Of a stretch of DNA of 64,000 nucleotides, positions 11,098-23,339 are shown one piece after another. The notes below the pieces were generated by a model that had not been told where the DNA came from, did no database searches, and saw nothing but the letters and a program-made list of their open reading frames with translations. How positions within the stretch are numbered: the first letter of the stretch is position 1; every line of letters starts with the position of its first letter. A program made the translations under genes and the position numbers. The DNA comes from Mytilus californianus (taxonomy: Eukaryota > Mollusca > Bivalvia > Mytilida > Mytilidae): contig NW_026262668.1 in NCBI RefSeq assembly GCF_021869535.1, positions 65,688,058-65,752,057 on the forward strand. The letters are read 5' to 3'.

Positions 11098-11870
11098 ATT
11101 GTCTCGCCTGCGAAGAAAGTCGCAGTATGTGAGACATAGGTATTACTATCCGGTGGTGGCTGAGGCGGCGGCGTAAACTATTTGTACAAAGCTTTATATT
11201 TCAGAAGGTAGAAGACCTGGATGCTTCATATCTTGTATGCAGATACCTTATGTTACGAAGTTTCTGTCTGTCATATGCCCATTGTCCTTGACCTCATTTT
11301 CATGGTTCAGTGACTGCTTGAAAAAAAATTACAGTTTTTTGTCATGTTAATTTCTCACTTATTATGAGTAATAGGATAACTATATTTGGTATATGGGTTC
11401 CTTGCAACATCTACATGTCCGTCAGACAGGGTTAACCTGACCTCGACCTCAATTCATGGATCAGTGATCAAGGTAAAAGTTACGTGATAAGGTTCGTTTC
11501 TCATATACTACTTGAAGCAGGTCAACTATATGTTGTGTATGGAATGATTGTAAGGTGTACATGTCTGTCTAGCCATCTGACCTTGACCTCATTTCCATGG
11601 TTCATTGGTCAACAATAAGTTTTGTGTTTTGGTCTGTTTTTCAATTACCATAAGCAATGGGTCAACTATATTTGGTGTATTGAATAATTGTAAGGTGTAC
11701 CTGTCTGTGTGACAGTTTTTATCTGACCTTGACCTCATTGTCATGGATCTTTAAAAATGTTAAGTTTATGTGATACTTGTAGTAAAACCTTTATCTTTAA
11801 GACTTTCAGCATAGAATAATTAAATCAATGGTCAGTAAAACAGGCCGGACATTTCAGCGTGTGCACTCTT
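11098..11870 (+). repeat. Dispersed tandem-core element, copy 2
   Basis: Same family as 9,485-10,550: start TTGTCTCGCCTGCGA...GTGAGACATAGG, same core blocks, end GGACATTTCAGCGTGTGCAC. Perfect TGACCTTGACCT occurs at 11,578 and 11,724. It is in the same orientation as copy 1, only ~550 bp away across exon 4. Confidence 0.8.
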
Positions 11871-12530
11871 GTTTACTTTAACCTTGACATCAATAACTAA
11901 AGATTTGGCCTGTAGTATAATCACTCTGTCTGTCTGTATGTCAACACTTCTTTGTCCTATGATAAGTCTAGATTAACTCAAACAATTTTCATAATCGATA
12001 TACACCGTGTTTATATCCATTAAAGAAAGGCCAGTTTTGTTTTTTGTGAAAACTGGAGGGAAAAAATGAAGTAAAAATTAAAGTTTGCTGAAAATTTTTT
12101 GATTTTGAAAAAAACATGTTTTTGTGCTAGGATTGATATACAGGTATAAGATGCTCTTCCAATTGATTCCTAGTGTAAAATGTACAGAATTTTCTGACTA
12201 GGTAAGTTTTAGAGTCACTATTTGAGATATAATATTTATATATTTCCAATAGCGTTGCATAAGCATCCATACATCTCAATGTTCCCTGCACCTAATTCAT
12301 GCTTCTTTGACTTGTTAATTTCAAACTATTCAAACGTTATTGTTTTTTAAACAAGAAAACCTTGCATTCTAAAGTTTGGTAACATTATTTGTATGGAGCC
12401 TTTCCTGATATCACAATAATTAATTTCTCATTTTTTGTCAAATGTTCAACATTCGACAATAATAAATGGACGCAAAATTTTTGAACTTACAGTAGTAACA
12501 TAATATTAAAGAGAATACTTTATGTTACAG
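11871..12530 (+). other. ATG9 intron remainder, no feature seen
   Basis: AT-rich, ending in acceptor TATGTTACAG at 12,521-12,530. Confidence 0.7.
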
Positions 12531-12652
12531 TCCAAAAGGAACTAGTTTCACCCAGTATTATGCAAGGTGATGGAGGTTTAATGACATCAAGACTCCCAGG
12601 AATGTCTTTAGGCATGTTACCTTCTGTCAACACTACAGGACTAGGATTAGGG
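12531..12652 (+). CDS. ATG9: ATG9 exon 5 of 6 visible (cytosolic tail)
   Basis: 122 nt; the two leading bases complete a Val codon with exon 4, then QKELVSPSIMQGDGG and a Gly/Leu/Met-rich stretch (SLGMLPSVNTTGLGLG). It ends phase 0 before GTGAGTG. The region is low in conservation in the family; the assignment rests on frame, splice sites and its place between two certain exons. Confidence 0.82.
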
Positions 12653-13145
12653 GTGAGTGACCATTATCTAATATTACAGCTGTTGAATAGACATATTTAC
12701 ACTTTTAGGTGTTTAGCTGAATTTACTCCAAATTAAATAAGATCTGTCTCCTAATAACCTCTGTTGTCATGCAATGTTTACTTTTTAATTATGATGAAAA
12801 ATTTTACGGGAACTTGTTTTACTTTAAGTGATGGCGGACAAATTTGCATACAAGTGTAAATACGTTCATAAGAGTTCAAGTAATCAATTCATATTACAGG
12901 TGTTTTAAAAAAAAAATTAAGTTGAAATTATCTTTATTTTTCCAAGTAAGGAGCTGACATTCAATATCAATTGAGGTAAATGGCCAAGTTTTTGGGTAAA
13001 GATTGCACACTATTATCTATTATTTAGTAAACCTAATCCAGACCCTCATTAATCATTCACTGTCATATTTCATAGATTTACCTCAATTGACAAAAATACT
13101 AGAGAAAAAACCCAACCAAATTCAATACATTTTTTTTCCTTGCAG
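12653..13145 (+). other. ATG9 intron with a small inverted repeat
   Basis: AATTGAGGTAAAT at about 12,971 and its complement ATTTACCTCAATT at about 13,078 bound a ~120-bp stretch, possibly a short MITE. Otherwise nothing was seen. Confidence 0.4.
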
Positions 13146-13622
13146 TATAACAGTTTAGCTTCCAGTATTACTATGCAGAGTGCCATGTTTCCTGGTCAGA
13201 TCTCAACCCTAGCATCAGGTGTACAACCTCGTCTTAGAGGTGGACTGTCACATATTGAGGGTCCCCTTGGGGGATCAGGATCTGGAATATTTAGCAGTAT
13301 GCAGAGTTCAAGTGGTAGTATTAGCAATACAGCACCAAGCTCATTAAGTTTTAGGGGAAATTATGATGAAGGGACGATTGAAATGTTGTCGCATGACATG
13401 AGTTACAGTGCAATCTATCTCCATGACATGCAGTTCAGAAAAGCAAAGGGAAATAATCAGTATGAGACATTAGAAGACGCCCGTGCACGCTCAATGTGGC
13501 AGAGACAGGATAGTAACCAACCAACAGTGAGTACAATGCCCAACATACAGGAAAAATCAAGTGAAGAGGAAAGTACAGAAGAAGTCAATACTGACAAACT
13601 ATTCACTTCTAATCAGGTGTAG
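13146..13622 (+). CDS. ATG9: ATG9 terminal exon (C-terminal cytosolic tail, stop TAG)
   Basis: 158 codons plus TAG after acceptor CCTTGCAG, phase 0. The tail is Ser/Gly-rich (QSSSGSISNTAPSSLSFRG), then has DMSYSAIYLHDMQFRKAK. That block matches the animal ATG9 motif in which acidic and Ser residues precede LHxMHQ-like sequence. It continues through an Arg/Trp motif (RSMWQRQDS) to an acidic end (EKSSEEESTEEVN) finishing SNQV. Vertebrate ATG9A likewise ends in an acidic stretch and a short VHKV-type terminus. ATG at 13,140 is inside the acceptor and not a start. Confidence 0.92.
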   Translation, partial: YNSLASSITMQSAMFPGQISTLASGVQPRLRGGLSHIEGPLGGSGSGIFSSMQSSSGSISNTAPSSLSFRGNYDEGTIEMLSHDMSYSAIYLHDMQFRKAKGNNQYETLEDARARSMWQRQDSNQPTVSTMPNIQEKSSEEESTEEVNTDKLFTSNQV

Positions 13623-14880
13623 TGAAGAAACAGAACCTTGAACAATTCTTTGTTGTTGAAGCTCCATGAATCAGTAAGCTTGTGTGTAAGTGCTAAAAAG
13701 CCTTTGATATAGGTTATTTCTTTTCTAGATTACTGTAGATTCATTATTATTCACTGGGTACTTAATTTTCATGTATTTTGTGGGTATAGATGATCCAAAA
13801 ATTTAAATGTTCAACAAAGTATGAATTTCTCACAGGATTGTATGCAAACTTTGGCAAAACCACAAAATCAAGTATCAACAAAAATTTAATTCTTCTTTAA
13901 TCCACAAAAATTGGTACCCATGACAAAAAATGAATCCACAGTATTATGAAAGGGGAAACGTATACATGCCTGATTGGCAATTCAAAGCAGAGCTGTCAAT
14001 CATAGCAGCTGATATAGTTTGTGAGTTAAGCTGTTTGTTTTACATTTATCTTAGCTGACAGTGTTGTGATTTAACCATTATGTGTGTGTGAATTACCTCA
14101 TTTTATTGTATTGTAGCAGCACAAGTGATATGTTATGTAATAAAAATTAATTTTAATGCACCACTTTTTTGTTCAGAAAAATTGTGCATTTTTTGGGGTA
14201 TACCAGTAATTGTAAATTTAAATTAACCATGTACATGTATGAATACAACTTTATTGTTCAATTGTTTATATCACACAGGAAGCATGTATTTGAAACATTG
14301 ATCATTTTGTTATAATGACCAAAGACTACCAGTTAAGAAGGAAAAAAAAATTAAAATGTTTTGGAATATGTAAAAAAGCATATTTCAGACCTGTTAGTTT
14401 TTGTTTCTCAAACAATACTGGGCCATGTATGACACTTGCTACTCACCAGAGTTCACCAAATAATTGAAAAATTTTGGTCTAACTATATGTGGCCAAAAGA
14501 GTAGTGAGTACAATGGCAGAAATTTGAACAGTGCATGGCTTTCTATGGTATACAACTTGAATAATGAATTTTGTGTTTTGATAATCCATGACAATTTAAA
14601 TCCACTGAATTTATATCTGGAATTTTACTGTAGAATTTTTCTCATGAGTTTAGTAACATTTGTAGACATGATAAGACTAAAGATGAAACAATAAAACCTG
14701 ATTACTGCCTTTCATCATTGAAGTCTACTGGTCATACAGGTCTGTAACTTTTGAAAAGGTGATGACTTGATCCAGGTGATAGAACTTGAAAGCATCTTGT
14801 GGCACACTGATTCAGAAAATAATGATTCCAGTCAGATTTTATGGAATCATCTTACAACACTCTTGAATAATAAAACTTTC
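13623..14880 (+). terminator. ATG9 3' UTR region with candidate poly(A) signals
   Basis: AATAAA occurs at 14,139-14,144, 14,690-14,695 and 14,869-14,874 downstream of the stop. Which is used cannot be told from sequence. The stretch contains the first MITE and no coding exon. Confidence 0.35.
13731..13943. mobile_element. Palindromic MITE, copy 1
   Basis: It starts TACTGTAGATTCATTATTAT and ends ATGAATCCACAGTA, inverted complements. Internal GTGGGTA and AATTGGTACCCA blocks are also inverted. I recall this TACTGTGGATTCATT family from bivalves. It sits in the presumed ATG9 3' UTR and may be transcribed. Confidence 0.7.
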
Positions 14881-15008
14881 ATTTATCAATATAATACTAA
14901 ATAGATGTGGTGTGATTTCCAATTAGGCATCTCTACAATAGAGACCAAAGGACAAGGATGTAAACAACTACAGTATGATCTTCAACAATGAGCAAAACCA
15001 AGATTGTT

Positions 15009-15219
15009 TACTGTGGATTCATTTATTTTTGTGGGTGCCAATTTTCATGGCTTGAAGAAAACCTGCATTTTCATGGATATTTAATTTCGTGGTTTTGTTG
15101 AATTCTGCATACAAACTTATAGAAAATGTATCATTCGTTGAACATTTAAACATGTGGTTCACCTGTGCCCACGAAATCCTTGAAAATTGGTATCCAATGA
15201 ATAATAATGAATTCGTTAT
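15009..15219. mobile_element. Palindromic MITE, copy 2
   Basis: Same family as 13,731: TACTGTGGATTCATTTATTT start, CCACGAAATCC and AATTGGTATCC internal blocks, AATAATAATGAATTC end. The right end is more diverged than in copy 1. Confidence 0.65.
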
Positions 15220-17974
15220 ATAAAAGCCCCCAGCATAAAAAATGTTAAAAAATTAAAACTAAAAAAACATTGCCTGAATTATGCTTCAATTTTTATGACA
15301 GCTGGAAACCAATGATAATGACTTGATGCAAGCTTTGCCAGCTTATTTAACTGAACTTCATTATTCAAAGTCCTGTTCAATGTCTTATATTAGATTTATT
15401 GGCCAGTTAAAAGACTCATACTCAATTATCTATATTTTTATTTGTTATAGATTTAGAAATTTATGCATGTTTTTATAGATGTGAATCTCTTGTCAACAAC
15501 AAAAAATCTTGGATTATTGCAATTTAAGTGCAAACTAAAAAATAAATGAAAAAGTGATTTTCATTACTAATTCTATTGTGAACAGGTCAGTGCTTTCTCA
15601 ATTAAAGCATTGCAATAATTTGTCTATATATATTTATTTGATTCTTTTATTCTTATATGTGATTAGCCAGTTTTTTTTTTGCTGAAGGTTTGCAGTTCAC
15701 TCTGTGTACTTTGCTTCCTCTACCAAAAAAAAAAAACAACAAAAAAAAAACAGACTGCCATATATGTATGATATAGCAATGGTTGTTGAAAGTGGCATTA
15801 AATACCAACAAAGAAACAAATAAACATCATACATGTCATATGTGATTTCTTATTTCTATTAATGTATATATATATATATATGTGGGAAAAAACCAAGAAA
15901 AAATTTGAAGTAAAAAAGAAGCATTTACTGATGATTTTTTCATGTCAAAACTTGATTAGTTACTGAAATGATAGCTAAGTTCAGTTGTTAAGCACTTTAC
16001 ATAAACTGTATTCAAGCTCATGAATTTACAAAAAAACTTTAAAAAAAAAGATACTTGAAAAGAAGTTTGAATCAAATATTATGCTCAATTTAGTTTGCAT
16101 TACCCTTGTATAGTTCCATTTAAAACCCTTTACTGTCTATTGTAAATGAAACAACAAAGAACCACAAAAAAGCGACAAGACTGTGTGATTTTGTCTGTTT
16201 GTAGAAACCAGTTACACAATACTATACAAATCTGTAATTTTGTTGATTTTAGATGTAAATGTTGAATTGTTATGAAACAAAACTTGTGAATAGTTTTATT
16301 GAAAACATTTTAATGTTATGCTGATATGTAAAATAAGACTGCTTTTGTTGTTAATAGTGATATATGACATATATTTGGTGTTTTCAGTGTGTGTTAATGT
16401 GTATATCCATTATATCACATATTCTTTGTAAATATATTCATGTTATGCCTTATATGTGATATGCAGTGAACTGGTGCAATACTGTATTTTAATAGGTAAT
16501 AGTTTGTATAAATGGTACTAGATCAAGATATCCAAGAAATCAATGGGCTTTTAAAGATTCAAAAGTTGTTTAAAACCTAAAGCTTGCTGGATGATGTAAG
16601 TAATCTGGTAAATTCCCTATTGTGACTATTGTCCATTATAAAAATATGTGAATGAAGGCTGTTATTAAAGCTGAAAGATTTATCAAAATAATTAGATATT
16701 TCACTATTTGTATTTCTGGTAAAATAAACCAATGGTTTACAGATGACACATTTTATTATTTTGAATGCAACATTTCTACTTTAGCATACATACTATTGAA
16801 CACGAAATACATGTGTGATTTTGAAATTTTTATATGTTTTAATTTTAATCATAATAACAATGTTTATAAAAGGTTTAATTTGACCCTTTAGTGGTGGTGA
16901 TAGAACTTTAAGTGTTTTATTTAATGTAAAATCAATAAAAATAAATGATTGTTGAAAAAAACCAGTTTCTAACTATGTTGTAAAAAGTAAGTTAAGCATT
17001 TGACAATTTTTATGCAACCCTTAAGAATAAAGCATATAGTGGTTAATTTTTTTATCTGAAACAAACGATTTCTGTATTAAGATCAAGGAGAAATCATTAA
17101 TTTGTTTTAAATAGCCATAAATTCTGGTAAACTATTTAAAGCCAATTGCTCATGGGCTTTTTGGTCTTATATTGTATGATTAAGAAGAGCTTCAAAGTTA
17201 CTTGGTTTTGGAATCATATGACCCATTCCTAAGAAATAAATACATGGCTTAAAATAAATTCAACAAATCTGAGGTTCCTGCATTTTTTGGTAACTTTCAT
17301 AATAATTAAAGGATTTGAGCTACTTTTCGGTTTGCAGTCGTATTTAAAGAAGAACTACATATGTAATTTAAGCTATGAAAAATAAAAGCATAAGATCACT
17401 TAAATCCATTTAACTATTAGTTCCGTTATTCAGTTTGTTTCTCCTTTTTTTTCTTTAAAAAATAATATTGATCTATGGAAAAAATTTTGTTTATTAAGAA
17501 CATGCAGTTGTTGAGCCAGATGCCGAAATCAGGTGGTTTTATAAAAGGCTTTGTGGTGTGAAGGAATTTCAAATTTTGAGATTAATGCGCCAGTGTCAAG
17601 GAAAGTTGTAAAATTGAATATGAAATCCTCATTTTATTCCACTTGACCAAGTATATATGCTTGAGACATAAAAAGGACTGTTACCTGTTTGAAGTGCAAA
17701 TTATAAACTTTCACTGGTTATGATAACATACAATTCTAAATTTACAAATAAGAAAAAGAAGTTATCATCGTAAAAAATAAAATTGAATTTCAATATTCAA
17801 GGAGTATTTATGTCAAACTTTATAGTGATTTCCAATTGATAATGAAGGATTTATCCATGAAACCAAATATCATGGAGCAATTGGAATGAAGTCCATCTTA
17901 ATACACAAAGGATGACTGCTCTAAATTTGTCCTATAAAAACTCACCAAAGATAGGTTTTACTCTTATATCTGTC
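15220..17974. other. Intergenic AT-rich sequence, nothing recognised
   Basis: It holds an A-run near 15,728, a short TA microsatellite near 15,865 and scattered AATAAA hexamers. Open frames are short and resemble nothing I know. Confidence 0.6.
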
Positions 17975-18270
17975 AAATAACTATCATTATCGCAATTTCG
18001 TGCAAATTTCCTTTGATCTTTTCTTGTGATAATTTTTCATATCATGCTACTTGCTTGATATAGAAAATTATCGTCAGAAACTAAAAGCGCATGTGCCGTT
18101 GTCAATGTAAACATAAACGACGTCATAGGCAAAATAGCGATAAACAGATTATCAGTGGTCTTTCAAACTTAAGGATGTTTCTCGGCCACATCTCATCTGA
18201 GGGCTGTCGCCTTTCAATGAGATTGTAGCTGAGAAACACCCTCTTGTTTGAAAAACAATTGATAATATAT
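17975..18270 (+). repeat. Dispersed palindromic repeat, partner of 30-345
   Basis: Reverse complement of the block at the window start. Matching parts include CAAATTTCCTTTGATC (outer), GATGTTTCTCGGCCACATCT and GATTGTAGCTGAGAAACACC. The core 18,172-18,245 is itself a hairpin. Confidence 0.65.
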
Positions 18271-20297
18271 AATCACTGCCCTTTGAGATGTATTTGTTTT
18301 CGTAATCTAATTTAGTAACTTAGAATGGAATATTTAATTATCATCTACCTTCCTTTTAGTCAACAGCAAAGATAAAAGAATTTCTTGCACATGATTCCCT
18401 GGACTTGATATTTTGTTTGCATGAACTTCCTTGTAAACAGGAATCGAGATTTATGTGTGATGGTTTTTGATTTAATAACATGTCTGCATCAATCTATTAT
18501 ACTTGCATATTTGTTTTATACATTTGAAAATTGAGATAAATTTTTCTTGGTGGATCTTTATATTCTAATCATATTGTGCAAGCATATAAATTATTATCAT
18601 TGTTATTTGCTGTAGTCATTTAAATAAACAAGATTGTTATGTAACAGATTTTTTTTTATGTGTCAGTCAACAGATGAGCGATACAGGTTCATTGAAGCCT
18701 CTAGTTTTTGTTCTCTTTACCTGCTTTCTGATTTGGAGATTCTGTCAGTTCATCCTTCAGTCCCTAATTTGTTTCTAATGCTCCTCCTGGACCGCTTTTA
18801 TACAGCAAAAAAACTTACTTACATGATATACATTCGCACATCCTATTTCATTTCTTCATCTTAATGAAATCTTGATTAACTTTGGCCTGTCAATGACTTT
18901 GTTGTATCCAACCACTACAGTGCACACTTGAATCCATATCTTCCTTGAAACCCCTTATTAGAATTTAATGAAACTTCCACAATATAATGTCATTGTGCAC
19001 CTTTTTTGTTATTCAAGTACATTTATTTTGGTTTCCCTTATCAAATCTTGGACTAAGCCAATGCATTACCCTAGGGATTACCATTTTACTTTAACAAGTT
19101 GCTCATAGTATCTCTATTTTCTTTCATATAAGTCTGTGATGCATTTGTAAATGAATGATACAAGAGTATATGACAACTGAATAATGGTAACCTTTTTTGA
19201 AATTGAAATTTTAGTATAGTTATAATTGAAGAAAAGAGAATAGAAATATATTTTCATAAAAATCATATTTAATGTAAGAAAAATCCCCAGAACAAGTAGA
19301 TAAACTTGAAAAATGCACCTGCTGGTTTAGTTTACAAGTTAAGCTAATGTAATAACCATCTAATTTGTTAATATCTTGAAATTAACTTTAGTTCTAGGAA
19401 AAATAACAAAAAAGGAGGCCTGACTGCAACAACAGCATCCAAGTATGGAGAAATGTTTAAGAAACAAGAGTATGTGTCTTTTTTGACATCATGTCCAGCT
19501 CACACTATCACATTTGCATGTTCAGATAACTGCGAAATCTGGGTCATAACACTAACTTGGACTAGACTTTCCGTTTTGAATTTTCCTTGGAGTTCGGTTT
19601 TTTTGTTAATTTACTTTTTGGACTAAATTTTAAAAAGTTCTCACCATACTGAATTATAGTGTACTAAGTTTGTTGTTCATGTGACCACAACGTTATTTTT
19701 GACTACCTTTAACCAAACCTGATACATTATAGCTTATATGAGACAAACAGACGCTCTGAACTGAAAATATAATGTCCCTTCCTACTATTGTACGTGTGGC
19801 ATAGAAAAGTCAATTATTCTAAACATTATTTGTATTTGTATGGATATGCCACGTTAGTTTGTTCTTTTCTGTGTGAGTAATACGTAAACGTATATTATGA
19901 AGATCCTAGCTATGTACAATTTTTTTTGAATGACCTTTATCAGGCGAATTCAACATCAAAAGTTTGAAAAGCCATCTCCAGTTTAGAAACTTTAAATCCA
20001 AAATTATCTGAGAAAGAACAGCCTAAATTTTGTAAAATGAGCTTTTACAAGAAGTATTGTTTGTTTTTATCGGACAAAACCATCATAGCCACACTGGTTT
20101 TTAAAACAGTTCTAGATATATCGAGTAACATTGAGTAATACTTTTTACTGATACGAAATACATGTTTTTATCATTGTTGCTTTACAGGAAATTTTTTTAC
20201 CTTCTCTCCCTCTTAAGAAACAGAGACACTTTTTTGAACACTGAATATTTTTATTTACACACTTTATTATATGAACTAAAATAAACAGCTAAGTTTC
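18271..20297. other. Intergenic sequence, nothing recognised
   Basis: No exon with convincing splice sites, no repeat and no RNA gene seen on either strand. Confidence 0.55.
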
Positions 20298-20456
20298 ATA
20301 GAATCATGTGCAAAACAGTGTAGCCGAGACCATTGATTGGCGCGCTAAAATATCCCATTGACTGGGTCAGATTAGGTGAACGTTCGTCTGTAACGCCCAC
20401 AACTCACGACGTATTTATTATAGACATTTAAACTGTGAGGTCACCAAAGGGTCTCA
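20298..20456 (+). repeat. Left terminal inverted repeat of the 3-kb element
   Basis: From ATAGAATCATG to AAAGGGTCTCA; near-identical to the complement of 23,115-23,273. Confidence 0.85.
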
Positions 20457-23114
20457 AAGCCTAAATAAAATAATTCGAAAAACTAATCAGGAATAACCTT
20501 TGTGTTTTGATTTATTTGAATACTTAAACGTTCTTTACTTGTGTTTTTGTTATGTTTTGATAATGAATTTTTATGATATCGGACGTTCTTTCAGCAAAAA
20601 AGGATTTAACTGGCTTTAAAAGTTACAATGGATGTGTTGATTATTATCTTTTTTTCGGACGTCAAAGCGATTTAACAATTGCGGTTGTCCAATTATGTCA
20701 TCTTTTAACTTTTATCTGGTCAAAATTTTATTTTAGAACGAATGCATAATCAACTTTAAAAAGTGTGCAAACACAAAACATATAGACAAAATATACTTCT
20801 TTCCTGTCTTTTTCGTACTTGCAAGTTATTAGACAGTAAAAAGGCTATTTGGATCAAGCCTTGTGAAATTTGCATTTACGTTTTTGAATAGGTACAGTCA
20901 AGTTTAGCGATTGATAATTCATTGATAACATTCTGGCGTATCACAAACAAACAACTTGTAACGTCTCATTTCATTGGCCGAAAGATTTTAGTACAACAAC
21001 AATTGTAGTGTGCACGTGAATTGACACAGGTGACCGACAATGGAATGTACTACGTTACTACGAACGTAAAAAACAATGATTTTTGGTCGAAATAATTAAA
21101 TAAGTATTTTGTGAATTTCAAATAGTGGGGTCGAAATATTATACTAATAATTTGTGTTAAGTAATATTCTTTATGCATGCAGCACTTGTACCGCACTATG
21201 AAAAATATAAGGATAAAATAAAATACATGTGCCGCTTTTATACGGATGAATGTATGAACCACTTTAATTTCTTTCATATTGACGCTAGGTTATTATCCTG
21301 ACAATGTCGTAGTTACTTATAATAAGGATCTCATAATACTGATCCATTTCAAATTTATGATGGGTTGCACATTCCTCTTTTATTGTTTTCATGCTATAAA
21401 ACGAAAATAAAGTAGCTAAGCGTTTGGTCATTCAGAAATGACGTGTCATAAACGAGCAAATTGTCCCCGAAAGATCGCATCATGTGTGCACGTGAATACA
21501 GATGTACTATGCAATGTACTATCATGGTCACCACGAAATTCAAATGAATTCAGTGAAGGCATGTTGGTGTAAAAAGGTTTGAAATGTTTCATCGGCGAAG
21601 ATTTTATTTTTGCATGTGTGGAACTAAAAAATAAATAAATACTTGTGAGAAATGTCGTAGTTTATAAGGAACTATATAAATGTACTGTTTTCGATTTTAA
21701 TTGGTTGAAAATTTATCCTTTAATTTCATACCGTAAGAATAGAGCTTTGCATAACATTGTTGAACTATCCGCCAAAGTAACGTGTGGCATGCGTACGTAT
21801 TAAAATGAAATACAAAATCATACATGTATGATAAACTTATAAACGAAATATTAAGAAATTAAGGATGACTACTGTAAAAGTATGTACAAAAATGGAGTCA
21901 CCTTTTATCAATACATTTAGTGAATAACCACACTGTTTAAAACTGATTGTTTTCTATGCAACTATTTAAATATTTACAATATATAATTTTCAACCGAGGA
22001 TAGCAAAACAGTTAATTATAAATTAAGAAAGTATATCGCTGGAGTTTATAAAGTACATTTCCTTCCACTGTGCCATGGTTTGCCATCTCCATTTTTTCTC
22101 TAAACAAAGCATGGCTGGTTACATGTTCTGAATTTACTTAGAATTTCGGGATTTTTTTTTCAAAATCAAGTAAACTAAATCAGAAAAAAAATCACACTAT
22201 CCTAAAACTTATGAAAGAATATAAATAATGAACATGACAGTTTATAACACAAACCCATATACTATAAAAATCGAGCAATATCTTTAGTATGTAATTTGGT
22301 TATTTTTGTAGTTAAGTACGGTTTCATTTCAAGTACAACGTTAATTCATCAAGTCCATTGAATAAAAGATAAGGCAGGGTGAGCAACTTGACAAAAAAAA
22401 GGCAGGATGACGATTTATGTAAAAAAATCAGGATAAACTAATAAATATAGTCAGGACCTAACAGACTGAAAAATAGAAAGACAGGACAGAGATTACAACT
22501 AAAAAAAATGCAGGACAAAATGTTTCATCCAAGTCCCCCACCCTCAATCAAAATAAAATGGTAGCTCCCTTAATCCAGAACCAATTGAGAGGAGACAGTT
22601 GAATTAAATATTTCGACGTGACTGTTAAGATTAAAGTTTAAAATTTTACATGCACATGTATAAAAGCTAGAATTGCCATGGGATAATCAAGAACACAATC
22701 ATGTACGTGAATACGACGATGAAAGTTTTTAACGACCTTGACCGGCTACGTGAATACTGATCAGTCCATTCAGCTTTATAGTACGCGTGTTCTATTTTCG
22801 CAGGTGTGAGGTCGAAGGTGTTAATTGACCAATGAAAACGATCGTTCCTTAACGAGTTAATCTAATAAAGTTTGTTTGACTGATTATGTTGCACGACCTT
22901 TCGCTAAGCTTGGCCGCAGTTCAGTATACAATGTATAGTTTGATGATCTTTTTCTGCTAACTACTATACTTGTGAAAAACCCTTGGCAACAGAAACATAT
23001 TCAGCTTTTTTTTTAATCGACACAATTTACATAGTAATGAACGACTTCGTACATTTTATGATCGCAAATAAAATATGTATATAATATACTGTGCACTGTA
23101 GTTCGTATATATAC

Positions 23115-23273
23115 TGAGACCCTTTGGCAACCCCACAGTTTAAATGTTTATAATAAATACGTCGTGAGTTGTGGGCGTTACAGACGAACGTTCACCTAAT
23201 CTGACGCAGTCAATGGGATATTTTAGCGCGCCAATCAATGGTCTCGGCTACACTGTTTTGCACATGATTCTAT
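23115..23273 (-). repeat. Right terminal inverted repeat of the 3-kb element
   Basis: From TGAGACCCTTTGG to GATTCTAT; complement of 20,298-20,456. Confidence 0.85.
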
Positions 23274-23339
23274 ATACAAAATAATGATAGTTGTAAAATA
23301 CAAAATTTTATAATTAACCTTCCATCCACAATGTTCATT

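Larger units (their letters stand above)
20298..23273. mobile_element. ~3-kb element with 159-bp terminal inverted repeats
   Basis: 20,298-20,456 and 23,115-23,273 are reverse complements with only a few differences over 159 bases; both contain ATAGAATCATGTGCAAAACA and the internal ATTGGCGCGCTAAAATATCC. No transposase or other protein is recognisable between them; the interior is AT-rich with several GTGCACGTGAAT-like motifs (21,011, 21,486) and an AGGACA-rich patch at 22,370-22,520. Target duplication is unclear. Best read as a non-autonomous DNA or foldback-type element whose right end lies 66 bp past the stop of the receptor gene at 23,340. Confidence 0.7.

Noticed and set aside
13146-13622. 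Independent 160-residue Ser-rich gene starting at ATG 13,140
   Set aside because: The ATG lies in the splice acceptor. The sequence matches the ATG9 tail and continues in frame from exon 5.
20298-23273. CRISPR-like or inverted-repeat defence locus
   Set aside because: Two inverted ends only, no array of direct repeats and spacers, and a eukaryotic context.
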